Shown here: one piece after another, positions 49,332 through 58,919 of the stretch
Layout: every line of letters starts with the position of its first letter
How positions within the stretch are numbered: position 1 is the stretch's first letter
DNA from: Desulfarculus sp.
Lineage (GTDB): Bacteria > Desulfobacterota > Desulfarculia > Desulfarculales > Desulfarculaceae
Direction: 5' to 3'
Length of the DNA stretch: 64,000 bases
Assembly (NCBI GenBank): GCA_003605055.1
Contig: QZKP01000032.1
Coordinates: forward strand, 62,001 to 126,000
Translations under genes and position numbers: made by a program
The notes under the pieces: generated by a model
Told to the model about the DNA's origin: nothing
Database searches by the model: none
The model's input: only the letters and a program-made list of their open reading frames with translations

Positions 49332-49871
49332 ATGATCAAGCATCCCCATCCGCAGCCCGACACCCACGAACAGCCTCCAGCAGAGCCTCCCGCGGCCGAG
49401 CAGACCCCGCCGCCGGCCAGCGCGGAGCAGTTGGCCTCCGAGTTGGCCGAGCTCAAGGACCGCGTCCTGCGCCAAGCCGCCGAGCTGGAGAACTTCAAGA
49501 AGCGCTCGGAGCGGGAAAAGGCCGATTTCCTGCGGCGGGCCAACAAGGGGCTGGTCAAGGACCTTTTGCCGGTGCTGGACAACCTGGAGCGGGCCTTGGC
49601 CCACGCCAAGGAGAGCGCGGATCTGGCCTCCCTGCTGGAGGGCATGGAGTTGGTGCACGGCGAGCTGCTCAAGACTCTGGGGCGCCATGGTCTGGAGCCG
49701 GTGGAGGCCCTGGGGCAGCCCTTTGACCCGGAGCTGCACGAGGCCATGATGCAGGAGGATAATCCGGAGCTGGACGAAAACACGGTGGTGGGCGAGATGC
49801 AAAAAGGTTATCGCTTCCAAGACCGCCTGCTGCGACCGGCGATGGTGGTGGTGAGCAAGAAGCCTTCCTAG
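49332..49871 (+). CDS. grpE: Nucleotide exchange factor GrpE
   Basis: A 179-residue GrpE, the co-chaperone that releases ADP from DnaK. It has a Pro/Gln-rich disordered start, then the long dimeric helix (ENFKKRSEREKADFLRRANK) and the beta-domain (HEAMMQEDNPELDENTVV). Length is standard. The usual next gene dnaK is absent here; an LpoA/substrate-binding type lipoprotein gene follows. The ATG is 13 bases after the tandem repeat. Confidence 0.95.
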   Translation: MIKHPHPQPDTHEQPPAEPPAAEQTPPPASAEQLASELAELKDRVLRQAAELENFKKRSEREKADFLRRANKGLVKDLLPVLDNLERALAHAKESADLASLLEGMELVHGELLKTLGRHGLEPVEALGQPFDPELHEAMMQEDNPELDENTVVGEMQKGYRFQDRLLRPAMVVVSKKPS

Positions 49872-49911
49872 CCGTCCGCGGCTGGAGGGGCTGCTCAGTC
49901 AGGAGGTCGTC

Positions 49912-52020
49912 TTGAATCTGGCATCCAACAAAGCCCTCTGGCGGCTGCTGTGGGCCGCGGCGCTGCTGCTGGCCCTGGCCCTGGCCGGCGGGGCCTGCGC
50001 CCCCGCGCCGGTCTCCCCGCCCGCCCCGGGCGAGATGGACCGCGCCGTCCAGACCAGGCTGCGGGCGGAGATCGAGCAGCTTATCAGCGTGGGTCAGGAA
50101 CGCCTGGCCCGCAACCGCTTCCTGCTGGCCAAGGACGCCTTCCAGGCCGCCCTGCTCAAGGGCCCCCAGCCCGAGCAGGAGAGCCGCGTCCGCCTGGGTC
50201 TGGCCAGGGCCCTGGCCGGGGCCGGCCTGCGCGACCAGGCGGTGGAGGCGCTGCGCCAGATGCCGCCGGCCGGGGGGATGCCCGAGACCCTGGTGCAGGC
50301 CGGGCTGCTGCGCGCGGAGTTGGAGCACAAGCTGGAGCGCAACGCCCAGGCGGAGTCGTTCCTCAAGTCCTTTCTGGCCCGGCCGCCGCGGCCCCTAACC
50401 AACCCCGAGCGCACCCAGGCCCTCAAGACTTTGCTGGCCAGCCAGGTCCGGATGGCTAAGTGGGGACAGGCCACGGAGACGGTGCTGGAGATCATCGCCG
50501 TGGAGGGCCAGGTCACGCCCAACCTGGAACTTCAATTGGGTCAGGTGGCCTCCCGGGCCTCAGTGCGGGAGCTGGAGCAGCTCCTGGGCCGGCCGCGGCC
50601 GCCGGCGGTCAATGCGGCCCTGCTGTTGTCCCTGGCCCGGGCCCAGATGCGCGACGGCCGCCTGGACGAGGCGGCGGCCACCCTGAGCCAGGTCCAGGGC
50701 ATCCCGGTGGGGCCCGGGCTTGAATACCAGATCAAGGCCCTGGGCCAGGAGCTCAATCAGGCCCGCCTGGTCAACCCCAGCGTGGTGGGCGTGATCCTGC
50801 CCCTGTCCGGCGACTACGCGGCCTACGGCCGCCAGGTGCTGGCCGCGGTGGAGCTGGGCTTGGGCCTGTTCAGCATTGGCCTGGGTCCCAACCCCACCCT
50901 GTACATCGAGGACAGCAAGAGCCAGCCCGCCGAGGCCGCCGCCGCGGTGAGCCGCCTGGTGGACGAGCGCAAGGCCATGGCCATCATCGGGCCCATGGGC
51001 GCGGCCACCTCCCTGGCCGCCGCTCGCCAGGCCCAGGCCAAGGAGGCGCCCTTGATCACCTTGAGCCAGGTGGAGGGCATCACCAAGGCCGGCTCCTACG
51101 TGTTCCAGAACTCCCTGACCCCGGATCAGCAGATACGGGCCCTGCTGCAGGAGACCGTGAACCTGCGGGGCAAAAAGCGCCTGGCGGTCATCGCGCCGGA
51201 CAACGCCTACGGCAAGGGCTTCACCCAGCTTTTCCTGCGCCTGGCCCCCCAATACGGCGCTCAGGTGGTGCTGGTGGAGACCTACGCGTTGCAGACCAAG
51301 GACTTCGCCCCCCTGGTCAAGAAGATCGCCGGCCTGCCGTTCAAGAGCTTCCGCCCCGGCGCCCCGGACGCTCCCAAGCCCAATTACAGCTTCCAGGCCC
51401 TGTTCATGCCCGACGGGCCGGAGCGGGCGGCCATGCTTCTGCCCCAGCTCTACTTTTTTGACCTGGGGCAGGTGCCGGTGATGGGCACCAGCCTTTGGTT
51501 CAGCCCCGAGCTGCTGCGTCAGGCCAGCCGCTTCATGGGCAACGTGGTCGTCCCGGTGTCCTTCAACCCCGCCTCGCCCCAGCCCGAGGTGCGCGCCTTC
51601 GTGCGGGACTACCAGGCGGCCATGGGGCGCACTCCCGGCCTGCTGGAGGCCCAGGCCTACGACGCGGCCTTGGTGCTGCGCAGCCTGCTGGCGGTGAGCC
51701 AGCCGCCCCGCACCCGCCAGGCCATGCGCCAGGCCCTTTCGGCGGTGCAGGGTCTGCCCGGGGTCTGCGGCCCCATTCGCATGGACCCCGAGCGGCACCT
51801 GACCCAGGGACTGAACGTCTTCACGGTGGGCAAGAACGGCCGCTTCCGGCCGGTGCAGGAGGCGGACCGGCGGGAGCCGGCAATGCCCCCGCCCACTGCC
51901 GAGGGCACGCTGCAGCCCCCGGCCCAGACCCAGCCCCAGGCCTTCCCCGAGCAGCGCGGGCCGTACACGCCCTCGGGAACGGCGTACCCGCGGGAGTCCG
52001 GGGCGCCCCGGTCGCAATAG
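49912..52020 (+). CDS. LpoA-like / leucine-binding-type periplasmic lipoprotein
   Basis: A 702-residue exported protein. It has an N-terminal signal with a lipobox-like LAGGAC, then TPR-like helical repeats to about 280. A type I periplasmic-binding fold (Peripla_BP_6) spans about 285-645: VGVILPLSGDYAAYGRQVL, VIAPDNAYGKGFTQLFLRLA, VMGTSLWFSPELLR. The last 60 residues are Pro/Gln-rich. This TPR plus binding-fold layout resembles LpoA, the outer-membrane activator of PBP1a. A TTG start with AGGAGG ahead is likely. No PBP or transporter gene is adjacent. Confidence 0.75.
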   Translation: MNLASNKALWRLLWAAALLLALALAGGACAPAPVSPPAPGEMDRAVQTRLRAEIEQLISVGQERLARNRFLLAKDAFQAALLKGPQPEQESRVRLGLARALAGAGLRDQAVEALRQMPPAGGMPETLVQAGLLRAELEHKLERNAQAESFLKSFLARPPRPLTNPERTQALKTLLASQVRMAKWGQATETVLEIIAVEGQVTPNLELQLGQVASRASVRELEQLLGRPRPPAVNAALLLSLARAQMRDGRLDEAAATLSQVQGIPVGPGLEYQIKALGQELNQARLVNPSVVGVILPLSGDYAAYGRQVLAAVELGLGLFSIGLGPNPTLYIEDSKSQPAEAAAAVSRLVDERKAMAIIGPMGAATSLAAARQAQAKEAPLITLSQVEGITKAGSYVFQNSLTPDQQIRALLQETVNLRGKKRLAVIAPDNAYGKGFTQLFLRLAPQYGAQVVLVETYALQTKDFAPLVKKIAGLPFKSFRPGAPDAPKPNYSFQALFMPDGPERAAMLLPQLYFFDLGQVPVMGTSLWFSPELLRQASRFMGNVVVPVSFNPASPQPEVRAFVRDYQAAMGRTPGLLEAQAYDAALVLRSLLAVSQPPRTRQAMRQALSAVQGLPGVCGPIRMDPERHLTQGLNVFTVGKNGRFRPVQEADRREPAMPPPTAEGTLQPPAQTQPQAFPEQRGPYTPSGTAYPRESGAPRSQ

Positions 52021-52026
52021 GCCGCC

Positions 52027-52728
52027 TCAGGGTTTGAGCAGGGGGTCGGCCGCGCCGGCCTCGGCAAAGCCTTTGGCCCGCAGCAGGCAGGAGTCGCAGG
52101 CCCCGCAGGGCCCGCCGTCCGGGGTCGGGTCGTAGCAGGAGTGGGTCAGGCCGTAGTCCAGGCCCAGGCTTAGGCCGGTCTGGATGATCTGGGCCTTGGA
52201 CATGCGGATCAGGGGCGCGTGCACCCGCAGGCGGCGGCCCTGCTGGGTGCCCATCTTGGTGGCCAGGGCGGCTAGGTTCTCAAAGGCCATGATGAACTCC
52301 GGACGGCAGTCCGGGTAGCCCGAGTAGTCCAGGGCGTTAACCCCGATAAAGATATGCTCCGCGGACAAAGTCTCGGCCCAGGCCAGGGCCAGGGACAAAA
52401 ACACCGTGTTGCGCGCCGGCACGTAGGTCACGGGCACGCCCTGGGCCATCTGGGCCGCGTCCCGGCCCTTGGGCACCGCTATGTCCGCGGTGAGCGCCGA
52501 GCCGCCCACCGCGGCCAGGTCCACGGACAGCTCCAGGTGCTGCTTGACGCCCAAAGCCCGGGCCACCCGCCGGGCGGCGGCCAACTCGGCCTGATGGCGC
52601 TGGCCGTAGCGCACGGTCAGGGCGTAGCACTCGTAGCCCTGGTCCTGGGCCAGGGCCAGGCAGGTGCTGGAGTCCAGCCCGCCGGACAGGAGCACCACGG
52701 CAACGGGTTTAGGTTGGGGTTCAGGCAC
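52027..52728 (-). CDS. queC: 7-cyano-7-deazaguanine synthase QueC
   Basis: A 233-residue PP-loop ATPase ([16 protein letters not shown]) that converts 7-carboxy-7-deazaguanine to preQ0 in queuosine synthesis. The C-terminal zinc Cys set is present ([21 protein letters not shown]). No other que gene is near. The ATG sits after a weak ribosome site. It faces the 49912 gene from the opposite strand with 6 bases between stops. Confidence 0.95.
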   Translation of the reverse strand: MPEPQPKPVAVVLLSGGLDSSTCLALAQDQGYECYALTVRYGQRHQAELAAARRVARALGVKQHLELSVDLAAVGGSALTADIAVPKGRDAAQMAQGVPVTYVPARNTVFLSLALAWAETLSAEHIFIGVNALDYSGYPDCRPEFIMAFENLAALATKMGTQQGRRLRVHAPLIRMSKAQIIQTGLSLGLDYGLTHSCYDPTPDGGPCGACDSCLLRAKGFAEAGAADPLLKP

Positions 52729-52796
52729 GGCGGCTCCTTGCAGATGGCGGCTTCAGTATAGACCGGCCGTGCCTGGCCTCCAAGCCCCGCCCCGGC

Positions 52797-53261
52797 CTAG
52801 GAGCCCTGTTTGATACGATAAGGATTGATGGTCATCACCGGCGCGGGCGACATCTGCACGATGCGCTGGGCCACGCTGCCGAAGATGATCTTGTCCAGGC
52901 CCTTGCGGCCGTGGGTGCCCATCACCACCAGGGAGATGCCGTGCTGCCTGATGTAGCCCAGTATCTCGTCCGAGGGGTCGCCGCGCAGTTGCATGGTGGT
53001 CACCTTGCTCAGGCCGCTGAAGTGTTTCTGGGCGAAATCCTCCAGTTGGGCCCGGGCGCCGGCCAGCACCCCGCTGCGGATGCGCTCCAGCTCCTCGCGG
53101 CTCATGTCAATGCCCGAGGTGCTGGCCAGAGGCTCGCGCATCACGTTGACCACGTGCAGCTCCGCGCCGAAACGCTCGGCCACCACGCGCACGTAGTCCA
53201 CCAGCAGGGGGGAGGTCTCGGACAGGTCTATGGGAAAGAGTATCTTCTTGAACTCCAACAT
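52797..53261 (-). CDS. Universal stress protein (UspA family)
   Basis: A 154-residue single-domain Usp. The ATP-binding signature G-x2-G-x9-G-S is complete (MGTHGRKGLDKIIFGSVAQRI). It begins MLEFKKILFPIDLSE with GGAG upstream. Present alone, it is a second Usp beside that at 16456. Confidence 0.88.
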   Translation of the reverse strand: MLEFKKILFPIDLSETSPLLVDYVRVVAERFGAELHVVNVMREPLASTSGIDMSREELERIRSGVLAGARAQLEDFAQKHFSGLSKVTTMQLRGDPSDEILGYIRQHGISLVVMGTHGRKGLDKIIFGSVAQRIVQMSPAPVMTINPYRIKQGS

Positions 53262-53390
53262 GGCCGACTCCTTTAGTTAGGGCGACTTGCGCGTTTCCGT
53301 CGGGGCCGGATGACACGGCCGCCTGCGCGGACCTTTGATCAGGCGAGAGCTTCTAATTAAATTCTGGCACAGGCGGGTGGGGGCAGGCAT

Positions 53391-53416
53391 AAAAAAAGCC
53401 CGGGCGGACGCCCGGG
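53391..53416 (-). terminator. Rho-independent terminator of the mrp-nfu unit
   Basis: On the minus strand CCCGGGC and GCCCGGG enclose a GTCC loop, followed by seven T residues. It ends the mrp-nfu transcript. Confidence 0.8.
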
Positions 53417-53445
53417 TCTTTTGCGCGGTAAATCGGGCCGGGGCC

Positions 53446-53682
53446 CTACATCAAGGCCTCCACCCGGGTTACCTGGGGCAGCTTCTCCTTGAGGGTCTTC
53501 TCGATCACCTCCTTGAGCGTGGCCGAGGCCGCGGCGCAGCCCGAGCAGGCCCCCACCAGGCGCACCAGCACCACGCCCTGGTCGTTCACCCCCAACAGCT
53601 CCACATTCCCTCCGTGTTGGCGCAAGGGGCCGCGGGCCTCTTCCAGGGCCCGCTCCACCGCCTCACGGCTTAAAGCAGCCAT
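53446..53682 (-). CDS. NifU C-terminal-like scaffold protein
   Basis: A 78-residue Nfu-type domain carrying the Fe-S scaffold motif GACSGCAAAS (CxxC), preceded by VLVRLV and followed by LKEVIEKTLKEK. Such free Nfu domains carry or transfer Fe-S clusters. The ATG overlaps the stop of the mrp gene (ATGA), so the two are coupled and probably work together in cluster delivery. Confidence 0.92.
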   Translation of the reverse strand: MAALSREAVERALEEARGPLRQHGGNVELLGVNDQGVVLVRLVGACSGCAAASATLKEVIEKTLKEKLPQVTRVEALM

Positions 53683-54749
53683 CAGTGCACCTCCGCGCGA
53701 GCGCCCTGCTGCAGGCTGGCCAGCACCTGGCGGGCCAGGTCCAGGTATGGTTTAGCCTGCTCCGGGGCTGCCTCCACCGCTGGCCGGCCTTCGTCGGCCA
53801 GCCGCCGCACCACCGGGTCCAGGGGAATCTCGCCCAGGTAGGGCACGCCCAGCCTGGCGCACAGCGGCTCCACCGAGCCGTGGCCGAAGATTTCGTGCCG
53901 ACTGCCGCAGTCCGGGCAGGCGAAGTAGCTCATGTTCTCCACGATGCCCAGCACCGGCGCGCCCACGCTCTTGAACATGTCCACGCCTTTGACCGCGTCC
54001 AGCAGGGCCACGTCCTGGGGCGTGGTCACCACCACCGCGCCGCTGATGGGCACCTCCTGGGCCATGGTGATCTGCACGTCGCCGGTGCCGGGCGGCAGGT
54101 CCAGCACCAGCACGTCCAACGGCGCCCAGGCCACCTCGTGCAAGAGCTGGCGCACCGCCTTCATCACCAGAGGGCCTCGCCAAATCAGGGCCTGGCCGCT
54201 CTTGATCAAGAAGCCCACGGACATCACCTTAAGGCCGTGAGCTTCCACCGGCGCTATCTTGTCGCCGGCCGCTCCGGGCCTGGCCTGGCTGGCCCCCAGC
54301 ATCAGGGGGATGGAGGGGCCGTACAGGTCCAGGTCCAGGATGCCCACGGACAGGCCCAGGGCCTTGAGCCCCACGGCCAGGTTCACGGCCAGGGTGGACT
54401 TGCCCACTCCGCCCTTGCCCGAGGCCACCGGCACCACCCACTTGACGCCGGGGATGGGCTGGGGTCCTCGCCGCTCCTTGGCGGGCGCCGGCTGGGGCAG
54501 GTGCAGCTCCACCTCGGCCACGCCGGTGGCCTTGCGCACCGCGGCCGAGATGTCTTTTTCCAACTGCTCGCGCACCTGGGGAGGGGCGGCCACCGGCCGC
54601 AGCTTCACCACCGCCTTGTTGCCCGCCAGCTTGGCCTCGGTGACCAGTTCCATGGCCATGATGTTTAGATCAAAGCCCGGGTAGCGCACGGTCTTCAGCG
54701 GCGCTTCCAATTCCTGGTCTATGGAAAATTCATCGTCCTTGTGGCTCAT
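53682..54749 (-). CDS. mrp: Mrp/NBP35 Fe-S cluster carrier ATPase (ApbC-like)
   Basis: A 355-residue Mrp/ApbC ATPase that loads Fe-S clusters onto target proteins. The deviant Walker A is ASGKGGVGKST, the switch region is DLPPGTGD, and the CPDC motif (YFACPDCGSRHEIFG) binds the bridging cluster. The first 90 residues form a beta-alpha domain of the DUF59 type, though the usual PxxG-type motif is weak. Translation is coupled to the Nfu gene. The ATG lacks a strong ribosome site. Confidence 0.92.
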   Translation of the reverse strand: MSHKDDEFSIDQELEAPLKTVRYPGFDLNIMAMELVTEAKLAGNKAVVKLRPVAAPPQVREQLEKDISAAVRKATGVAEVELHLPQPAPAKERRGPQPIPGVKWVVPVASGKGGVGKSTLAVNLAVGLKALGLSVGILDLDLYGPSIPLMLGASQARPGAAGDKIAPVEAHGLKVMSVGFLIKSGQALIWRGPLVMKAVRQLLHEVAWAPLDVLVLDLPPGTGDVQITMAQEVPISGAVVVTTPQDVALLDAVKGVDMFKSVGAPVLGIVENMSYFACPDCGSRHEIFGHGSVEPLCARLGVPYLGEIPLDPVVRRLADEGRPAVEAAPEQAKPYLDLARQVLASLQQGARAEVH

Positions 54750-54828
54750 GACGGCTCCGGGTGGGGCGATAGAAAATCACTCTGGCCAAAAAAGATACCA
54801 GGCAATCCGCCGCCTGGCGAGAAGGCCC

Positions 54829-55821
54829 TCAGGCCAACACCTCCACGAAGGCCTCCAGGCGCAGCCGGGTGCGGCCATCCACCGGTCCCACCCGGTCGCC
54901 TTCCAGGGTGAGCATGGGCAAGTCCAGCTCTTTGCGCAGGATCAGGTCCTGCATCTGCCGCCAACAGAAGCTCTGGGTGTAGTGCAGCAGGCCCTGCAGG
55001 GCCCGGCGTTCAATCTGGGCCTGAACGTCGGCCAGGCGGCCGAACACGTCATAGGGGTAGGTGTAGCGGGCATACTGGCCGGCCAGGTCCAGGGCCGGCT
55101 CCGGCGGCAGCATGGCGAACTGGCGGGGCACCTCGTTGAACACCACCTCCGCGCCCATCTCGGCCAAGGCCTGGTGCAGGCCGCTGATGATGGGCGGCAC
55201 GCCCAACAGCCCCAGGCGCACCCGGGGCCTGGCCGCCGGGCGCCCCTGAGCCCGGACCAAGAACTGCTGCAACCGGGTATGGAAGGCGACCGGGTCGCCC
55301 TCGAAATCGCTGGCGCCGACCAGCCAGAGGTGGTTCTCCCAGCCGCTCACCCGTCCCTCGCGCCAGGTCAGCTCGTCCAGGCGCTCCAGGTCCTGGCGCA
55401 GGGGCAGGAGCTCGCGCTGCACCTGCTGGGCCCGGTCCAGGTCCGCGCCCAGGGCCGCGGCCAGGCGGGCCATCTGCTCGCAGAGGTCGGCCAGGTTGCG
55501 GCCGTGCGGAAAATCAAAGGGGATGACCCGGCGGCCGGCGCGGGATAGCAGTTCCATCAAGGCGTGGGTGTTGGAGCAGTCGCCCCGGGTGACGCCCACG
55601 ACGGCGGTCACCTCGGGGTGGGCCAGGCACCAGGCGTAGATGCCCTTGATCCAGGCGCAGAGGGTGGGGGGCAGGCCCAGGTCCTCGGCTCGCTGCACCA
55701 GGCCGGCCGGGTCCGAGTCGTTGATGAAACGGTTGTTCAGGTCCACCGGGGTCCAGCCGCCAGCCAGGACGATCTCCACCGGGATGGTGGAGGTGAGGCC
55801 CAGCGGACGGCCAGCGGACAC
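54829..55821 (-). CDS. 2-hydroxyacyl-CoA dehydratase (HgdB-type) family protein
   Basis: A 330-residue HgdB/BzdO-type protein. Cys at 55 and 82 (GDCSNTHALME) and near 286 (QSFCWRQM) fit the 4Fe-4S ligands. The family radically dehydrates 2-hydroxyacyl-CoA or reduces benzoyl-CoA, with an ATP-driven activator. Only one such subunit and no activator (HgdC-type ASKHA) is present here, so the activity is unclear. It begins with a GTG 10 bases after the stop of the acyl-CoA ligase gene, so they are probably co-expressed. Confidence 0.75.
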   Translation of the reverse strand: MSAGRPLGLTSTIPVEIVLAGGWTPVDLNNRFINDSDPAGLVQRAEDLGLPPTLCAWIKGIYAWCLAHPEVTAVVGVTRGDCSNTHALMELLSRAGRRVIPFDFPHGRNLADLCEQMARLAAALGADLDRAQQVQRELLPLRQDLERLDELTWREGRVSGWENHLWLVGASDFEGDPVAFHTRLQQFLVRAQGRPAARPRVRLGLLGVPPIISGLHQALAEMGAEVVFNEVPRQFAMLPPEPALDLAGQYARYTYPYDVFGRLADVQAQIERRALQGLLHYTQSFCWRQMQDLILRKELDLPMLTLEGDRVGPVDGRTRLRLEAFVEVLA

Positions 55822-55831
55822 GGCCGGCCCT

Positions 55832-57910
55832 CTAGTGCCCCGGCGAGAAGGCGCCGGGGGCCACGCGCACCCGGGCGTCCACGGCCATCACGCCGCCCGG
55901 TCCGGCCAGCAGGGGGTTAATGTCCAGTTCAACGATGCCCGGCAGGCGCTGGACCAACAGGCTCACGCGCATGATGGCCTCCAGCAGCGCCGGCCGCTTG
56001 GCCGCTGGACGGCCCCGAAAGCCCTTGAGCAGGGCCGCGCCCCTGAGCTCATCCAGCATCTGGCCGGCCTCGCGGTCATCCACCGGCGCCAGGCGCAGGC
56101 TCACGTCCCTGAGCGCCTCGGCGGCCACGCCGCCCAGGCCGAACAGCAGCAGCGGCCCGAAGGCCGGGTCCTGCTTGGCGCCCAGGATCACCTCCTGCCC
56201 CCCGCCTATCTGGCTCATGACCACCACCCGCCGGGCGCCCAGCTCGCGGAACATCCTCTGGGCCGCGGCCTCCACGGCCTTTGGATCGGCCAGGTCCAGA
56301 ACCACGCCGCCGGCCTCGGTCTTGTGCAGCAGTTCGCCGCCGCCCACGGCCTTGAGCACCACCGGCCAGCCCATGGTGGCCGCGGCGCGGGCCGCCTCGG
56401 CCGGGTCCAGGGCCGCGGCAAAGGCGGCCACCGGCAGGCCCGCGGCCAGCAGAAGGTGCAGGGCCTCGGGCAGCTCCAGCCAGCCCTCTTGATCGTGGGC
56501 GGCCAGGATGCGGCGGCAGCGCTCCAGGTCCATCTCCCCGCCGCAGGAGGGGGGCTGGGGCTTGGGTACGCTGCCGGCCCACTGAGCCAGGGAGATGGCC
56601 ATGATGGCCTGGTCAGCGAAAGGGAAGATGGGCAGGTCCGTAAGCTGGCTGGCCTTCAGGGCCTCCTCGGGCTCCACCAGCAGACACAGCCCCACCGGTT
56701 TGTTGGATTCACGGCACATCTGGCCCACCTTGACCAACAGCTTGCGCGAGGGCTCGGCCTCGGGTCCGCGGTAGCCGTGCACCATAACCACCGCGTCCAC
56801 TTTTTCCAGGGCCAGGGCGCCGCGCAGAATCTCCACGTACAGCTCCATGTGGAACAGGTCGCCCAGGTCCAGGGGGTTCTGCAGCTTGATAACCGAGGCC
56901 CGAGTGGCCTCCTGGATGGGGGCGATGTACTCCGGCGGCGGCTGGGGCAGCTTCAGGCCCCAGCGAAAGGCCGCGTCGGCGGCGGTGACCGCGTGGCCGC
57001 CGGAGCGGGATATGATCATCAGCCGCCGGCCCTTGGCCTTGGGCAGGCTGAGGCCCTTGAGTATCTGGAAGGCGTCGAAGACGGTCCTGGCCCGGATGGC
57101 CCCGGCCTGCTTGAGGGCTGCGTCCACCACCGCATCGTCATTGGCCAGGGCCGAGGTGTGGCTGCTGGCGATATTGTGGGTCAGCTCGCCGATGTTGGAC
57201 TTGTGCACCACCACCGGCTTGTCCGTGGAGCGGATCAGGTCGTACATGGCCCGCCCCTGAACCACCGACTCCAGGTACATCATGATAAAGCGGGTCTGGG
57301 GGTCCTCGATGAGATAGGACAGCAGGTCCGCCTCGTTCACGTCCAGCTTGTTGCCCACGCTGATGAACTTGGCCAGCCCCACCTTGCTCTCCGCCGCCCC
57401 GGCCACGTAGGTGAGGCCGATGCCGCCGCTCTGGCTGATGATGGACAGGCCGCCGGCCGGTATGGCCCGGTTCAGGAGGGGGAAACCCACCGATACGCCC
57501 GAGTCGGTGCTGATCACGCCGATACAGTTGGGGCCGATCATGCGCAGGCCGTATTTTTTCACCGCCGCGGCCAACTCGCGCTCCAGCTCCGCGCCCTGGG
57601 CGCCCAGCTCGGAGAAGCCGCCGGTCTCCACGATCACCCGCCTAATGCCCTTGGCCCCGCACTGGTCCACCAGGCCGGGCACCGTGGCCGCCGGGGTCAG
57701 GACCACGGCCAGTTCGGGCACCAGCGGCAGATCGGCCACGCTGGGGTGTATGGGCCGGCCGTGAAACTCCCCGCCCCGGGGCGAGACCAGATAGATGTCG
57801 CCCTTGTAGCCGGAGAACTCCAGGTTGGACAGGATGTTGCGGCCGATATTGCCCGGCCGGGGGGAGATGCCCAAGATGGCGATGGATTCAGGGTAGAAGA
57901 ACTGCTTCAT
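55832..57910 (-). CDS. ADP-forming acyl-CoA synthetase
   Basis: A 692-residue one-chain ADP-forming acyl-CoA ligase. The N-terminal CoA-binding domain ([20 protein letters not shown]) and Succ_CoA ligase-like domains contain the phospho-His motif ([13 protein letters not shown]). The C-terminal ATP-grasp half ([20 protein letters not shown]) completes it. It makes ATP from acyl-CoA or activates acids, a good partner for the iorAB arylacetyl-CoA product. The ATG at 57910 begins the CoA-binding domain; the upstream frame is rejected. The promoter is at 58013-58040. Confidence 0.92.
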   Translation of the reverse strand: MKQFFYPESIAILGISPRPGNIGRNILSNLEFSGYKGDIYLVSPRGGEFHGRPIHPSVADLPLVPELAVVLTPAATVPGLVDQCGAKGIRRVIVETGGFSELGAQGAELERELAAAVKKYGLRMIGPNCIGVISTDSGVSVGFPLLNRAIPAGGLSIISQSGGIGLTYVAGAAESKVGLAKFISVGNKLDVNEADLLSYLIEDPQTRFIMMYLESVVQGRAMYDLIRSTDKPVVVHKSNIGELTHNIASSHTSALANDDAVVDAALKQAGAIRARTVFDAFQILKGLSLPKAKGRRLMIISRSGGHAVTAADAAFRWGLKLPQPPPEYIAPIQEATRASVIKLQNPLDLGDLFHMELYVEILRGALALEKVDAVVMVHGYRGPEAEPSRKLLVKVGQMCRESNKPVGLCLLVEPEEALKASQLTDLPIFPFADQAIMAISLAQWAGSVPKPQPPSCGGEMDLERCRRILAAHDQEGWLELPEALHLLLAAGLPVAAFAAALDPAEAARAAATMGWPVVLKAVGGGELLHKTEAGGVVLDLADPKAVEAAAQRMFRELGARRVVVMSQIGGGQEVILGAKQDPAFGPLLLFGLGGVAAEALRDVSLRLAPVDDREAGQMLDELRGAALLKGFRGRPAAKRPALLEAIMRVSLLVQRLPGIVELDINPLLAGPGGVMAVDARVRVAPGAFSPGH

Positions 57911-58012
57911 GCCGACCTCGTCATGGTTCCCGATGGAATCGTGCGTGCGGTGCCGCGACCGCTCCTGGGACGCGTGCAGCCGCGGACCAGCCCGGCCCGC
58001 AGCCGTGCCCCA

Positions 58013-58040
58013 ATTAAACACCAGCCGCGGGGGGTGTCAA
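58013..58040 (-). promoter_or_regulatory. Promoter of the acyl-CoA ligase operon
   Basis: On the minus strand TTGACA (58035-58040) stands 16 bases from TTTAAT (58013-58018). Leader length to the ATG is about 100 bases. Confidence 0.6.
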
Positions 58041-58158
58041 CCTGAATGGTGATTCATTGTTCAGGGCGGGGCTGCGCCGGCTGAATCACAACCGCGCCTC
58101 GCAAGCAGGAAGTATATTAGGAGTTCAGCACACCGGATGCTTGCGGGGGCGGGGACGA

Positions 58159-58917
58159 TCAGGACAGGGTTTTTATGGCCAGACTCAGGCTGGGCAGGTC
58201 GTGGCCCGTGATCTCTTGCCAGAAGGCGGCCAGGAAGGCCAGGGCCTCGGGCAAAAGGGCCGGGGCCAGGCGCAGCCGGGCCAGGGAGCCCGGCTCCAGG
58301 GCCAGGGCGGCGGCCAGGGACTTGATCAGCCCCGGCAACACGGGCCGGGCGCCCTGGGCCTCGGGGCAGGCCGGGCAGGCCAGGCCGCCGGCCAGGCTCA
58401 GGCGCGGCTCTTCTATCTCCGCGGCCGGCCGGCCGCAGGCCAGGCAGGCCTCCAGGTTCAGGCCATAGCCCAAGAGCTTCAGCAGCCGGACCAGAAAAAT
58501 CACCAGGGCCGAGGCCATTTCCGCGGCCTCCTTGGCGCGCTGCATCCGCCCCAGGGTAATGAGGGCCAGCTCCAGGGCGCCGGGCTGAGGGTCCTGGGGC
58601 GCGGTGGCCCGCAGCAGTAGCTCCAGCACCGGCCCGGCGGCCAGCAGGCGGCGAAAGTCCTGGCGCAGGCCCAGGTGCGGCTCCAGCACCGCGGCCGTCT
58701 CCAGGCGCCACAGGTCTCCGGACTTGCTGGGGGCCAGGCTCATTTGCAGCAGGTGCCCGGCCAGGAGCACTCCGAAGAAGCGCTGCTTGCTGCGCTTGCC
58801 GCCCTTGGCCAGGGCCGTGAGGCGGCCCACCTCCTTGCTGAACAGGTCCACCAGCAGGTCGCTCTCGCCCAGGGGGCGCAGGCGCAGGACCAGGCCGCTG
58901 GCCGGGCGGGGCAGCAC
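58159..58917 (-). CDS. recO: DNA repair protein RecO
   Basis: A 252-residue RecO, which loads RecA with RecR onto SSB-coated DNA. The OB-fold is N-terminal (GLVLRLRPLGESDLLVDLFSKEVGRLTALAKGG, broken in this display), and the zinc Cys set is CLACGRPA and CPACPEA. It begins GTG (58917), right after the stop of the alpha/beta hydrolase gene (TAA-GC-GTG). The longer frame covering that gene is an artefact. Confidence 0.9.
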   Translation of the reverse strand: MLPRPASGLVLRLRPLGESDLLVDLFSKEVGRLTALAKGGKRSKQRFFGVLLAGHLLQMSLAPSKSGDLWRLETAAVLEPHLGLRQDFRRLLAAGPVLELLLRATAPQDPQPGALELALITLGRMQRAKEAAEMASALVIFLVRLLKLLGYGLNLEACLACGRPAAEIEEPRLSLAGGLACPACPEAQGARPVLPGLIKSLAAALALEPGSLARLRLAPALLPEALAFLAAFWQEITGHDLPSLSLAIKTLS

Positions 58918-58919
58918 GC

